From the NCBI RefSeq assembly GCF_900110245.1, contig NZ_FOCZ01000005.1, positions 620,001 through 684,000 of the forward strand: a DNA stretch of 64,000 nt, given 5' to 3'. The position numbers were made by a program, and so were the translations under genes. The DNA comes from Niastella yeongjuensis (GTDB taxonomy: Bacteria; Bacteroidota; Bacteroidia; Chitinophagales; Chitinophagaceae). This document shows positions 42,771 through 53,429 of this stretch, in pieces; position 1 is the stretch's first letter; every line of letters starts with the position of its first letter. The notes beneath the pieces were generated by a model. That model saw nothing but the letters and a program-made list of their open reading frames with translations. It ran no database searches and was not told the origin of the DNA.

Positions 42771-43619
42771 TTATTGTACATGGTATTGGATCAATCCTTC
42801 CATAGCGCCTTTCAGGATCTTTCCCTGCTCAAATTCATAGGAATGGCATAATTCATCGATAATATCACTAAACGCAAAAGCCACGCCGCCTACAAAGTTG
42901 ATTGGGTGTTTCCAGCTTTCAGAGAGCTTGCACAGATGGGTAAAAAAGAAGTCGTTCAACCCGTCTTCAATGATATTTTCTATCATATAATGCCCCCGGT
43001 TCTCCGATAAAAACAGGCAAAAAGTAGCCATGTACCTGTTTGCCAGGGGTTTCCGGTATACGTTTTCTAAGATCTCAACGGGTGTGGTGTTATATCTTGT
43101 TTCAAACTTGTAACGCAGTTCTTCATCGAATGTATTGTATAAATAATACTGCAGTACTTTTTTTCCCAGGTAGGCCCCACTGGCTTCGTCGCCCAGAATA
43201 TAGCCAATACCCGGGGCCTGTTTGGTAATGCTGTTACCGTCGTAATAAACGGCAAAAGAACCCGTGCCCAGGTTACAGGCCATTCCTTCCTTACGGCCAT
43301 TCAGGGCCCTGGCCGCCGCCAGCATATCATCGCTCACCTCAATTGTTCCGGCCTTTTCAAACACCGTAGCCAGCGATTTCCTCACCATTTCTACATTAAC
43401 CGGGTTCCGCATGCCGGTACCATAATAATGTATTTCCTCAACAATGGCCGATTTCGGCAAATGAGGCAGCAATTCCTGCTGCAATAAAGCCACCGTTTTT
43501 TCTTCATTAAAAAAATACGGACTAATACCCTGGGTAAAAACCGTTTTGGTGCTTTCTTTTGATTCTGCCAAAAACCATTCACATTTGGTGGCCCCACTAT
43601 CTGCCAGCAGTATTGCCAT
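42771..43619 (-). CDS. BadF/BadG-family amino-sugar kinase (MurK/NagK-like)
   Basis: ASKHA-fold ATPase of 282 residues. The phosphate loop is LLADSGATKCEWFL (4-17), followed by YYGTGMRNP, VSDDMLAAARAL, ACNLGTGSFAVYYDG and GYILGDEASGAYLGKK, the family's adenosine and sugar sites. Next to murQ it probably phosphorylates GlcNAc or MurNAc recovered from the wall, as MurK does in Clostridium. The exact sugar is inference. First gene of the pair; about 520 bases of gene-free DNA lie upstream. Confidence 0.88.
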   Translation of the reverse strand: MAILLADSGATKCEWFLAESKESTKTVFTQGISPYFFNEEKTVALLQQELLPHLPKSAIVEEIHYYGTGMRNPVNVEMVRKSLATVFEKAGTIEVSDDMLAAARALNGRKEGMACNLGTGSFAVYYDGNSITKQAPGIGYILGDEASGAYLGKKVLQYYLYNTFDEELRYKFETRYNTTPVEILENVYRKPLANRYMATFCLFLSENRGHYMIENIIEDGLNDFFFTHLCKLSESWKHPINFVGGVAFAFSDIIDELCHSYEFEQGKILKGAMEGLIQYHVQ

Positions 43620-44138
43620 ATTTATAACCGTTTAGTCGAATAATTCCAAACCCTTGCTACACGCTTGTTTACACATATAGCCATCATGCGAAGGTAAGAC
43701 GCATAGCTGAAACAACCATATCGTAAACGCCTCATATACCTTGCATAAAAACGCAACCCGGCCCTGTTTTCAGGACCCTGCCCCACCCTTTATTTGTTTG
43801 AAGTGCCGCTTTTATGCGGTCTGTAACCATTCAAAACAAAAAAGCGTTTCTTGCAAATTAATTATGAACTTCGCCCAAAATTTTCAGATTTCTATCCCTT
43901 GCGGTGCTGTTTCTTTGCTGCTCCGGCAAATTCACTCACAGCCCGGGTGCGAAACTGGGACCGGAAACAGCCGGTAATTATTTAGCAGCTAACACATATT
44001 TGTGCGCGATTTAATTACAACCGGCTTTGGGGAATGTTGCTTTACCATATGATGTATTATTGGTTGTGATTTACTTTCAAATTTAAAAAGGCGATTTATT
44101 TTTGCCCGGCCTTATTAAAACAAACTATACAATCTCAG
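43620..44138. other. Divergent intergenic region
   Basis: It holds the promoters of murK and the S41 protease. I see one clear -7 element (44097-44104), a weak hairpin CCCTGTTTTCAGG around 43762-43774 and no convincing gene. Small frames, for example 43741-43977, have no coding character. Confidence 0.45.
44097..44104 (+). promoter_or_regulatory. Candidate -7 element of the S41 protease gene
   Basis: TATTTTTG, the same sequence as in the his and phe leader promoters, lies 34 bases before the ATG. A TTTC at 44074-44077 is at 19-base spacing as a weak -33 box. Confidence 0.5.
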
Positions 44139-45725
44139 ATGAAAAGACTTCAAGTATGGATGCCTCTGTTATTTTCTGTGGTATTGATCGTGGGCATGTT
44201 CATAGGTTCTGCTTTAAGGCAGAATGTACCCGGTTCGCGCGGCATATTTAACAGTGGCAAACGTTCGGTATTACAGGAAGTGATGGACCTCGTTAACCTG
44301 AAATATGTTGACAAAGTAAATACCGACACCCTTACCGAAGATGCCATACAGGCCATGCTGGCCCACCTTGACCCCCATTCCGTTTTTATCCCCGCCTCTA
44401 ACGTGGAAGAAATAAACGAAGACCTTCAAGGTAACTTTGAAGGCATAGGGGTTGAATTCTTCATCATCGACGATACCGTTCATGTTACCAATGTACTTTC
44501 CGACGGCCCCAGCGACAAGGCCGGTTTACAGGTAGGCGATAAATTCCTGAAAGTAGGCGACTCAGTGGTTACCGGCAAATCGATCACCGGCGATAAAATA
44601 AAGAACTTTTTACGGGGTGCAGGCGGCAGCAAGGTACAGGTTACCGTTTTACGCAATGGTAAACCCGTAACAACGGCCATTACCCGCGGCACTATACCCC
44701 TGTACTCGGTAGATGCTTCTTATATGATCGACACCACTACCGGCTACATACACCTGAATAAATTTTCCGGCACCACGTACGAAGAATTCATGAAAGCCAT
44801 GGAAACCCTGGAAGCAAAGGGCATGAAAAAACTCATCTTCGACCTGCGGGGCAACGGTGGTGGTATTTTAACCGAAGCCACCGATATCGTTGACGAATTC
44901 CTCGACGACGAACGCCTGATCGTTTACACCCAGGGCAACAAATCGGAGAAGATGGAATACCATTGTAAACGCCCGGGGTTGTTTGAAAAAGGCAAACTGG
45001 TGCTGCTGGTTGATGAAGGCTCTGCCTCTGCCAGTGAAGTAGTAGCGGGCGCCCTGCAAGACTGGGACCGTGCCACCATCATCGGCCGCCGTACATTTGG
45101 TAAAGGCCTGGTACAGGAACAATATGACCTCAGTGACGGCTCTGCATTGCGGTTAACCGTTGCCCGTTATTATACACCCATTGGCCGCAATATTCAAAAG
45201 CCTTATAACAAAGGACGCGAAGCTTACAATGATGAACTCGCTGAACGTTTCGAGAACGGAGAACTGGTGAATGGCGATACCGTTACCAAACACAACGGCC
45301 CGGCCTTTAAAACAAAAAAAGGAAGAGTGGTATATGGCGGCGGCGGTATTACCCCCGATGTATTTATCCCCTTCGATACAGCTACCTTCAGCAGCAATGT
45401 ATTTGTGCTGTTCGACAATCAACTGTTCAGCAAATTCATTTATATCTATTATCAGCAGAATAAAGCCTATTTCGATCAGTTCAAAACCCCGGCCGATTAT
45501 GCCCGTCGGTATACCGACACCCGCACCGCCTGGAACAGCCTGGTAGCTTATGCCGCTAAAAATTCAGTGAACGTACCAAACGTTCCCGAACGTGATAAAG
45601 TAGAAGTAGAAAAACGCATCAAAACCTGGCTGGCCCGGCAAATCTGGCGCACAGAAGGGTATTATGAGGTGAGCAATGCGGATGATGCGGCTATTACGAA
45701 AGCGATGGCGGAAATGAAGAATTAG
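44139..45725 (+). CDS. S41 C-terminal processing peptidase (CtpA/Prc-like)
   Basis: Membrane-anchored periplasmic serine protease of 528 residues. An N-terminal transmembrane or signal segment (about 7-25) is followed by a helical region with HLDPHSVFIP, a PDZ domain (about 85-175: GNFEGIGVEFFI, DKAGLQVGDKFLKV) and the tail-specific protease core: LRGNGGGILTEA, DEGSASASEVVAGAL (catalytic Ser) and GRRTFGKGLVQ (catalytic Lys). The target is unknown; such enzymes trim C-termini of envelope proteins. Its stop is immediately followed by composite repeat copy 2. Confidence 0.94.
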   Translation: MKRLQVWMPLLFSVVLIVGMFIGSALRQNVPGSRGIFNSGKRSVLQEVMDLVNLKYVDKVNTDTLTEDAIQAMLAHLDPHSVFIPASNVEEINEDLQGNFEGIGVEFFIIDDTVHVTNVLSDGPSDKAGLQVGDKFLKVGDSVVTGKSITGDKIKNFLRGAGGSKVQVTVLRNGKPVTTAITRGTIPLYSVDASYMIDTTTGYIHLNKFSGTTYEEFMKAMETLEAKGMKKLIFDLRGNGGGILTEATDIVDEFLDDERLIVYTQGNKSEKMEYHCKRPGLFEKGKLVLLVDEGSASASEVVAGALQDWDRATIIGRRTFGKGLVQEQYDLSDGSALRLTVARYYTPIGRNIQKPYNKGREAYNDELAERFENGELVNGDTVTKHNGPAFKTKKGRVVYGGGGITPDVFIPFDTATFSSNVFVLFDNQLFSKFIYIYYQQNKAYFDQFKTPADYARRYTDTRTAWNSLVAYAAKNSVNVPNVPERDKVEVEKRIKTWLARQIWRTEGYYEVSNADDAAITKAMAEMKN

Positions 45726-45935
45726 TTGACAGGTTAACAAGTTGACGAGTTAACAGGTTAATACATAATAAAAGCCCACTTCGGATACCGGGGTGGGCTT
45801 TTAGTTTAAAGTTTTAAGTTCAAAGTTCTGGGTCCGGGTTATTGGGTTATTGCATTATTCCGCGCAGCTTTTGCCCTCTGCCCTCTGCCTTCTGCCTTCT
45901 GCCTTCCCTACTGCCCACTGCCTACTGCCCTTCCA
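45722..45935 (-). repeat. Composite C-A-T-B repeat, copy 2
   Basis: On the minus strand it runs from the end of the 45908-46273 gene: GGCAGTAGGCAGTGGGCAG and GGCAGAAGG words (C), CAATAACCCAATAACCCGG linker, AACTTTGAACTTAAAAC words (A), terminator AAAAGCCCAC/GTGGGCTTTT (T), TTATTATGTATTAAC and GTTAACTCGTCAAC words (B). It ends at the S41 stop codon. Nearly the same series occurs in copy 3. Confidence 0.8.
45770..45802 (+). terminator. Terminator inside composite repeat copy 2
   Basis: Ten-base stem AAAAGCCCAC (45770-45779)/GTGGGCTTTT (45793-45802). It would work for both converging genes. Confidence 0.8.
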
Positions 45936-46273
45936 TCCAACAACTCCTTCTTCTCAATACGATAAGAATAGATCAACCCACCGCCGCCACCCATGGCAAT
46001 AAAGGCAAACCACAAAGCCGGGTTCTCATAATCATGCAGCATATTTGTAACGATATATGATAATGCCAGTCCGGCGCCGGCACCAAACAACAGCAATCCC
46101 CATTTCAAATTGGTATAGGGTGCCGGCCGGTTTATTTTTTCCTTCGGGTTCATACCCTTTTCCAACATCGCCAGGTTTTCGCGGCTTATTAAATACCTAA
46201 TACCGAAGACCAGAATAAGTAATCCTAAAGAGGATACCATTAACCAGATTATAGCCAATACTCCTTTATCCAT
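45908..46273 (-). CDS. Small membrane protein (DUF6249-like)
   Basis: Protein of 121 residues with about three transmembrane helices (near 5-27, 57-78 and 86-105) and a basic loop MLEKGMNPKEKINRP between the first two, a pattern I link to DUF6249. The last residues (GRAVGSGQ) are encoded by the C-type word repeat GGCAGTAGGCAGTGG, which also supplies the TAG stop. This means the original C-terminus has probably been replaced or extended by repeat DNA. Divergent from the sigma factor gene; a regulatory link is possible. Confidence 0.72.
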   Translation of the reverse strand: MDKGVLAIIWLMVSSLGLLILVFGIRYLISRENLAMLEKGMNPKEKINRPAPYTNLKWGLLLFGAGAGLALSYIVTNMLHDYENPALWFAFIAMGGGGGLIYSYRIEKKELLDGRAVGSGQ

Positions 46274-46500
46274 AGTTTTTGTTTTTTAAAGTGCTTTACA
46301 ACTATGACTACGGCCGCTGACGGCTGGTTACAGACCCGGCTGATTTTTTTTCATAAATGAACACAGCAAGTATCGAAACCGAACACAAGGCAATATTCCA
46401 TCTAAATAAAATACTGATAATCAAAGGGACTGATTTCCGGCACAGGGAGTGTCTATATAGGTGTAACCTGATCATTACTTACATCGTCATATTCATACTA

Positions 46501-47085
46501 ATGCAAACCGGACCGGTTGATAATGAGATCATAAACAAAGTGCTGCAAGGCGAACAGGCACTGTATGCCCAATTGGTAAAACGATACCAGAATTACGTTT
46601 TTACCATTGTGCTGCGTTATACCACCAACCGGGAAGATGCGGAAGAAATAGCCCAGGACGTATTTGTAAAAGCATACCGCAGCCTGGCCGATTTCAGGGG
46701 TGAGTCAAAATTCAGTACCTGGTTGTATACCATTGTTACCACTACCTGCATCACTTTTTTACGCAAGAAGAAAGTACCCGTTCATTCGCTGGATACCGAG
46801 CAGGTGTTTGAACTGGCCGATAACCAGAATTCAGCTTTCCGGGCGAACCAGGTTGAACAAAAATCGAAAATACAGGTAATCAACGAAGCATTGCGATTAT
46901 TGAGCATCGATGATGCCCGCATCATTACCTTATTTTACCAGGCCGAACAAAGCCTGGAAGAAATTGGCCGCATACTCGGCGTTGATCCCAATACCGCCAA
47001 GGTAAAACTGCACCGGGCCCGGGTACGGTTGAAAGAAAAAATGGAAAAGCATTTTACAGAGGAAGTAAAAGACATGGTTGGTTAA
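46501..47085 (+). CDS. ECF-type RNA polymerase sigma factor
   Basis: Sigma-70 family factor of 194 residues. Region 2 shows LYAQLVKRYQNYVFTIVLRY, NREDAEEIAQDVFVKAYRSL and FRGESKFSTWLYTIV; region 4 shows FYQAEQSLEEIGRILGVDPNTAKVKLHRARVRLKEK (both in outline). There is no region 3, as usual in ECF factors. The frame is open to 46357 but the ECF fold begins with MQTGPVDNEIIN, so I start at ATG 46501. The downstream gene, 24 bases on, looks like its membrane anti-sigma factor. Target promoters are not evident. Confidence 0.92.
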   Translation: MQTGPVDNEIINKVLQGEQALYAQLVKRYQNYVFTIVLRYTTNREDAEEIAQDVFVKAYRSLADFRGESKFSTWLYTIVTTTCITFLRKKKVPVHSLDTEQVFELADNQNSAFRANQVEQKSKIQVINEALRLLSIDDARIITLFYQAEQSLEEIGRILGVDPNTAKVKLHRARVRLKEKMEKHFTEEVKDMVG

Positions 47086-47109
47086 TCAGTAACTTTAAAC
47101 AGTATAAAA

Positions 47110-47894
<785 letters not shown>

Positions 47895-47897
<3 letters not shown>

Positions 47898-50180
47898 ATC
47901 ATTAAACTTCTTCTTCAACTCCGCCAGCTTCGCCTGGAACGGATTCAACGGCTCCTGTTTCTTCGGCTGTCCTTTACCAGCACCGCCGGCAGCAGGTTTG
48001 CGATCACCACCACCGCCACTGCGTCTTTCACCGCCGCCACCACCTTTCTGCTGATCTTTCATGGTGAGGGAAATACGTTTGCGGGGTACATCCACTTCAG
48101 AAACGGTAACCATTACTTTCTGGTTCAGTTTCACTACTTCATTGGGGTCAGACACAAAGGTGTTGCTCAGTTGAGAGATATGCACCAGCCCATCCTGTTT
48201 AACGCCAATGTCAACAAACACCCCAAAGTTGGTGATGTTGGTAACGATGCCCGGTACCGTCATACCAGGTTTTACGTCTTCAATGGCTTTAATGGTTTCA
48301 TCGAAGCGGAACTCCTCGATCTGCGCCCGGGGGTCACGACCAGGTTTTTCCAATTCTTTTAAGATATCATCGATGGTGTATTCACCAATGCTTTCCGTAA
48401 TGTATTGTTTCTTGTTGATCTTCTTGCGCAGCTCGCCTTTTTTGATCAGGTCTTCGAGTGATGCCTGTAAGTCTTTGGCCATGCTTTCTACCACATGATA
48501 GCTTTCCGGGTGAACCGAAGAGTTGTCCAATGGATTTTCAGCACCGGGGATCCGTAAGAACCCTGCGCACTGCTCGAATGATTTGGGTCCCATCATAGGT
48601 ACCTTCTTCAATTCTTCACGGGTTTTGAAAGCCCCGTTCTTCGCACGGTATTCAACAATATTTTTAGCGAGTGTATTGCTTAAACCAGACACATATACCA
48701 GCAGGTGTTTGGAAGCCGTGTTCACATCAACACCCACAAAGTTCACCGCGCTCTCTACTACCCTGTCCAGCGCTTCTTTCAGGCGGGTTTGGTTTACATC
48801 GTGCTGATACTGACCAACACCAATTGATTTGGGATCGATCTTTACCAGTTCACTCAGTGGATCCAGCAAACGGCGGCCGATGCTCACAGCGCCCCTTACG
48901 GTTACATCCTGATCGGGGAACTCTTCACGGGCTACTTCAGAGGCTGAGTAAATAGAAGCACCGCTTTCATTTACCTGGAACACGCTAACCGGTTTGCCAA
49001 AATCGATGCTGCGTACCAGTTGCTCGGTTTCACGGCCGGCGGTACCGTTACCAATACCGATGGCGTCTATTTCGTATTTATCAACCAGGAATTTTAATTC
49101 AGATACGCTGCCCTGCCAGTCGTTCTGTGGCGGGTGTGGGTAGATGGCGGTATTGTATACCAGGTTACCCTGTGCATCCAGACAAACCAGTTTGCAACCG
49201 GTACGGAAACCAGGGTCCAGCGCCAGTACTTTTTTAGAACCTAATGGCGAAGCCAGCAACAATTGACGCAGGTTCTCGGCGAATACGTTAATGGCTTCTT
49301 CATCGGCTTTGTTCTTACTTGCCAGGCGGAACTCATTTTCAATAGAAGGTTTCAGCAACCGGTCGAACGAATCGTCGATCGCTTTCTTTACTTCCGTAGC
49401 AAATGGATTATTGCTTTTCACAAACGTTCTGTTGAGGTCGTCAACAGCTGTTTGTTTGTCTATATTGATGTCCATAACCAGGTAGCCTTCTTTCTCGGCC
49501 CGGCGAATGGCCAGGATGCGGTGAGAAGGACTATCGGCCAGGTTTTCGTTGAACTCGAAGTAATCACGGTATTTCTGTGCTTCCTCTTCCTCTTTTTTGC
49601 TGGTCAGTACTTTCGACGACAGCTTGGCTGTTTCCGTAAACTCCTGACGAACTTTATTACGCGCCTGCTCGTTTTCACTCACCCACTCTGCAATGATATC
49701 GCGGGCGCCCTGCATGGCTTCCTTGATATCTTTCACCTGCTCGTTGATGAATTTGGCGGCTTCTTCATCCATATTTTCAACACCCTGTTCAAAAACCAGT
49801 TTCGCCAATGGTTCCAGTCCTTTTTCAATAGCCTGGGTAGCCCTTGTTTTACGTTTGGGTTTGTAAGGAAGATAAATATCTTCCAGCTCGGTTGAATCGT
49901 AACAGTTTTCAATACGATCTTTTAGCTCGGGGGTTAATTTGCCCAGGCCTTCAATCGTTTTTACCACCGTTTCTTTGCGTTTATCCAGTTCAGAAAAATA
50001 AGCGATCTGTTCAACCACCTGGCCAATACCCACCTCATCCATATTGTTGGTCGCTTCCTTACGGTAACGGGCCATAAAAGGAATGGTTGCGCCTTCGCTT
50101 TGCAAATCATGAATATTCGTGATCTGCTTAATGCTGAATGATAATTTTTCAGCGATCTTCTGAATGTACTTTACTTCCAT
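47895..50180 (-). CDS. tex: Tex-family RNA-binding transcription accessory protein
   Basis: Cytoplasmic nucleic-acid-binding protein of 761 residues. Domain order: N-terminal helical HTH region (IPFMARYRKEATNNMDEVGI), YqgF/RNase H-like domain (about 325-450, LALDPGFRTGCKLVCLD, GNGTAGRETE), ComEA-type helix-hairpin-helix (about 495-550, NTASKHLLVYVSGLSNTLAKNIV in outline) and S1 RNA-binding domain (about 645-715, GIVTNITNFGVFVDIGVKQDGLVHISQ in outline). A Gly/Arg/Lys-rich tail follows. Tex is a Spt6 relative involved in transcription. The tail is longer than in proteobacteria. Confidence 0.95.
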
Positions 50181-50243
50181 CTATTGAGAATTTGCAGTTT
50201 TTTTAATGTCTTACGGCTCACCCTGGCTCAGAATAAGGGGTCG

Positions 50244-50251
50244 CAAATGTA
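50244..50251 (-). promoter_or_regulatory. Candidate -7 element of tex
   Basis: TACATTTG on the minus strand, 64 bases before the ATG, matches TAnnTTTG. No clear -33 box is found. Confidence 0.4.
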
Positions 50252-50406
50252 AGGCATGAAAACAAAGAAAAAACTTGTTTTTACTAACAACATTTTTTCC
50301 TAAAAAACGTACCAGATTTTTTATTAGGACTGCTCAAATGTAGGATTTATAAAAACATTGTAGGTAAGTAAAAAAAACCTATTTTTTAGCACCTCCCTGC
50401 CACCAA

Positions 50407-50432
50407 AAAAGGCGGAATGATATCCGCCTTTT
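50407..50432 (-). terminator. Terminator after the 50453-51049 gene
   Basis: Stem AAAAGGCGGA (50407-50416)/TCCGCCTTTT (50423-50432), loop ATGATA, with A and T runs on both sides; 21 bases beyond the stop codon. Confidence 0.85.
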
Positions 50433-50452
50433 CTAATGAATATTTTTTCTTA

Positions 50453-51049
50453 TTATGGAAAACAGGAACTGACAACCCCATATATGCCCCCTCTGCATAT
50501 TTTTATATCTCCATACCCGGTTTTATAGTTTTCTTTATTTTGAGCAGAAAAACTATAATACACCCGCAACGAAGATTTGTCTGGAAACTGCAGCGTATCG
50601 CCATAAAATAATCTAAATCCCAGGTAGCCTTTCCCTTTTACAGCGGTTCTTTGTAACACATCGAGTTTATTATTTACTACCACTACTTTCACCAGCACCG
50701 AATCAGCAAGGCTTAATTGAAAATACTGGTCATACGTACATGGGTTAGGACTAGGCATTAAACTATAGTCCGAAATGGCAGTTTCCACCGTATTATTCAG
50801 GTTAACACCGGCAGGAACAAAATCAAAAAGGGCCATTTCCCGCGCGTTTAAGGTGTTCTTAAATGTCCAGTCGTTGTCTTCTGGTCCATAACGGCCAAAA
50901 TCATTACCGGCTACATCTTTCATCTTAAACCCCTCGATAACAATAGCAGCCTTGTCATTGTTTTTGTCGCTGTCTTTTTTGCAGGCAGCCGCCATCATCA
51001 AAATAAAAAATGCTGAAATAAGAATAACAGGTTTGGTTAACGGTTTCAT
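50453..51049 (-). CDS. Hypothetical lipoprotein
   Basis: Protein of 198 residues, not recognised. The lipoprotein signal MKPLTKPVILISAFFILMMA ends at a Cys in AAAC (residue 23), followed by a charged spacer KKDSDKNNDK. The rest is beta-rich with a pair of late cysteines (ICRGG and SSCFP). It stands alone on the minus strand between tex and the hydrolase, with its own terminator. Such DUF-type lipoproteins are common in Bacteroidota envelopes. Confidence 0.68.
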   Translation of the reverse strand: MKPLTKPVILISAFFILMMAAACKKDSDKNNDKAAIVIEGFKMKDVAGNDFGRYGPEDNDWTFKNTLNAREMALFDFVPAGVNLNNTVETAISDYSLMPSPNPCTYDQYFQLSLADSVLVKVVVVNNKLDVLQRTAVKGKGYLGFRLFYGDTLQFPDKSSLRVYYSFSAQNKENYKTGYGDIKICRGGIYGVVSSCFP

Positions 51050-51127
51050 ACAATTAAGGATTAAAAAAGTAAGCCCTAAAGTATTAAAATGGAGCTACTA
51101 TTGCAAGAATGTCTAAAAAAAGCCTGA

Positions 51128-51787
51128 TCATGACTTCAATGTATATCCCTGTAACGCTTTGGCCAGAAATTCATTCACTACATCGGGCTTTGTAACTACC
51201 ATAACATGCCCCTGTTTGGGGATGGTGAGGGTAGGATGTGTAAACCGTACCGGTAATATTTCATCGCTTTTACCATGAATATGCCACAGGGGTTGTGGAA
51301 CCACGTCGTTTTGCCAGTTCAGGATAGCATCCACACTCCAGCGAATTAATTCCGAATCACTTTCGTTAATGAGGTCTAACAACATTATTTTATCGGCCTG
51401 TTTTTCCCGGGTAAATAACCGTTTGGTAGCAGCCGTTGACTTTAACAGCGATACCGGCACTATTTTATGCAATCCGATTTTACCGGCCATGCGAAAATAA
51501 CCGGGTAATTCTTTCGATACAGGCACACTTGAAATAAGGATGGTAACAGCAGGTTTATACACTTTTGCTATTTCGGTAGCCAGCATACCGCCAAACGATA
51601 AGCCTACCAGCGCAAAAGGTTCATCCGTGTTGATGGTTGAAGCCAAACGCAATGCGTAAGAAGGGAGTGTATCAGCTTTGTCAGGTGATATCCAGTCCAA
51701 AAAAACAGCCTCACATCCAGTTGGCAATTGAATATATTTAAAAACCCGTTTATCGGCTGCCAACCCGGCAATAAAATACACTTTCAT
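51128..51787 (-). CDS. Alpha/beta hydrolase
   Basis: Serine hydrolase of 219 residues. The nucleophile elbow is GLSFGG (about residues 62-67), the acid is probably the Asp of HGKSDEILP, and the catalytic His is in KQGHVMVV near the C-terminus. There is no signal peptide. The N-terminus MKVYFIAGLAADKRVF with an oxyanion-type GLAAD region resembles small esterases of the family found in Bacteroidota, but the substrate cannot be told. Transcribed alone, divergent from cystathionine beta-synthase. Confidence 0.87.
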   Translation of the reverse strand: MKVYFIAGLAADKRVFKYIQLPTGCEAVFLDWISPDKADTLPSYALRLASTINTDEPFALVGLSFGGMLATEIAKVYKPAVTILISSVPVSKELPGYFRMAGKIGLHKIVPVSLLKSTAATKRLFTREKQADKIMLLDLINESDSELIRWSVDAILNWQNDVVPQPLWHIHGKSDEILPVRFTHPTLTIPKQGHVMVVTKPDVVNEFLAKALQGYTLKS

Positions 51788-51835
51788 AGCAGGAATTTCC
51801 TATACAAATTTAACCCGGCAGATTGTTAAAAAGGT

Positions 51836-51905
51836 TGACGCGTTGAAAAGTTAACAAGTTAATAAACCCATCAAATCGGGAAGTGCTCTCAACTTGTTGT
51901 AACCC
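51836..51905. repeat. B-type word repeat in the divergent promoter region
   Basis: GGTTGACGCGTTGAAAAGTTAACAAGTTAAT-type words (51833-51865) are partly mirrored by CTCAACTTGTTGTAAC (51890-51905). Confidence 0.5.
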
Positions 51906-51933
51906 GCTACCACCCTGCTAGATATTAAAAACT

Positions 51934-51941
51934 TACCTTTG
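51934..51941 (+). promoter_or_regulatory. Candidate -7 element of cystathionine beta-synthase
   Basis: TACCTTTG lies 21 bases before the chosen ATG 51963. No spaced TTTG box is seen. Confidence 0.45.
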
Positions 51942-51962
51942 TCACGAACAAACAAAACCTAC

Positions 51963-53330
51963 ATGGATATTAAAAATAATATTCTCGAAACGATTGGAAA
52001 TACGCCACTTATCAAGCTCAACAAGATCACCAGACAACTCCCGGCCACTGTTGTTGCCAAAGTAGATTATTTTAATCCCGGCAACTCTATCAAAGACCGC
52101 ATGGCGGTTAAAATGATTGAGGTGGCAGAAAAGGAAGGCAAATTAAAACCAGGTGGAACCATAATTGAATGTACGAGCGGTAACACTGGCATGGGCCTGG
52201 CACTGGCAGCCTGTGTAAAAGGATATAAATGTATTTTCACCACTACCGATAAGCAATCAAAGGAAAAGGTAGACATTCTGAAAGCAGTAGGCGCCGAAGT
52301 AATTGTGTGCCCTACCAATGTGGAACCCGATGACCCACGCAGTTACTATTCAGTAGCCCGCCGACTCGCTAAAGAAATACCCAATTCCTTCCATAGTAAC
52401 CAATACGATAACCTGGCCAACCGGCTGGCTCACTATGAAACCACCGGTCCTGAAATATGGAATCAAACCGATGGCAAAATCACCCACCTGGTTTGTACGG
52501 CCGGTACCGGTGGTACGGTAACGGGTACGGCCATGTACCTCAAAGAAAAAAATCCCAATATCAAGATCTGGGCCATCGATGTATATGGTTCGCTGCTCAC
52601 CAAGTTTTTTCGCACAGGCGAAGTGGATATGAATGAAGTACACCCCTACATTTCCGAAGGTTTTGGGGAAGACTTTGTGCCGGAGAATTACAACATGAGC
52701 GTTATAGATCATTTTGAACAGGTGACCGACCGGGATGGCGCTGTTATGGCCCGCCGCCTGGCAAAAGACGAAGGCCTCTTCTGCGGATACAGCGCCGGCA
52801 GTTGCCTGCAGGGGCTTATGCAAATTGCTGCCAGTCAGCCTTTGACAAAAGACGACCTGGTGGTTTGTATCTTCCACGACCATGGCAGCCGTTATGTAGC
52901 CAAGATCTATAACGACCAATGGATGATGGAACGCGGTTTTATGGATGTCAAGACCTGTAAGGACATCATTAATGGACGAGCGGCCAAACAAAAACTCATT
53001 ACCATTGAACCCAATCATACCGTATCCCAGGCGGTTGAGCTGATGCGTAAATACGACATCGAGCACATTCCGGTGATCAATGGCAGTGGCCCTGTTGGTG
53101 CCATCAGTGAAAGCGGATTATTCCAAAAGATCTTCTCCAACCCCGATATAAAAAATGCCACCATTGAAACAGTAATGGAACCCGCCTTCCCTATCGTTGA
53201 TTTTAATACGCCAATTGAAAAACTGCGCACCCTCATCAATAAAGACAATGGCGCCGTGCTGAGCAAAGATGAATTAGGAAATTATCACATAGTTACCAAG
53301 TACGATGTGATATTGGCGTTAGGGAGTTAA
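51963..53330 (+). CDS. Cystathionine beta-synthase with C-terminal CBS domain pair
   Basis: PLP fold-type II enzyme of 455 residues. The N-terminal catalytic domain has the PLP lysine Lys44 in NPGNSIKDRMAVKM and the phosphate loop GTGGTVTGTA; TSGNTGMGLALAAC is the substrate loop. The C-terminal pair of CBS domains (about 335-455, starting with IEPNHTVSQAVELMRKYDIEHIPV) is a nucleotide/SAM-type sensor. It condenses homocysteine and serine, or acts as a cysteine synthase; the CBS pair favours the former. The start at ATG 51963 gives MDIKNNILETIGNTPLIKL; a TTG at 51939 sits on the promoter element. Confidence 0.92.
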   Translation: MDIKNNILETIGNTPLIKLNKITRQLPATVVAKVDYFNPGNSIKDRMAVKMIEVAEKEGKLKPGGTIIECTSGNTGMGLALAACVKGYKCIFTTTDKQSKEKVDILKAVGAEVIVCPTNVEPDDPRSYYSVARRLAKEIPNSFHSNQYDNLANRLAHYETTGPEIWNQTDGKITHLVCTAGTGGTVTGTAMYLKEKNPNIKIWAIDVYGSLLTKFFRTGEVDMNEVHPYISEGFGEDFVPENYNMSVIDHFEQVTDRDGAVMARRLAKDEGLFCGYSAGSCLQGLMQIAASQPLTKDDLVVCIFHDHGSRYVAKIYNDQWMMERGFMDVKTCKDIINGRAAKQKLITIEPNHTVSQAVELMRKYDIEHIPVINGSGPVGAISESGLFQKIFSNPDIKNATIETVMEPAFPIVDFNTPIEKLRTLINKDNGAVLSKDELGNYHIVTKYDVILALGS

Positions 53331-53390
53331 GAATAGCAGAAGGCAGAGGGCAGAGAGAAATACGGCCATTATTACACACATAAATACAGC

Positions 53391-53429
53391 AAAGCCGGCA
53401 TCCCTGGTATAAAGGTTGCCGGCTTTTAC
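53391..53429 (+). terminator. Terminator after cystathionine beta-synthase
   Basis: Stem AAAGCCGGCA (53391-53400)/TGCCGGCTTT (53417-53426) followed by T, with a 16-base loop, about 60 bases after the stop. Confidence 0.7.

Noticed and set aside
43741-43977. 78-codon + strand frame in the murK/S41 spacer
   Set aside because: No conserved motif, poor composition and no promoter or start context; more likely promoter DNA.
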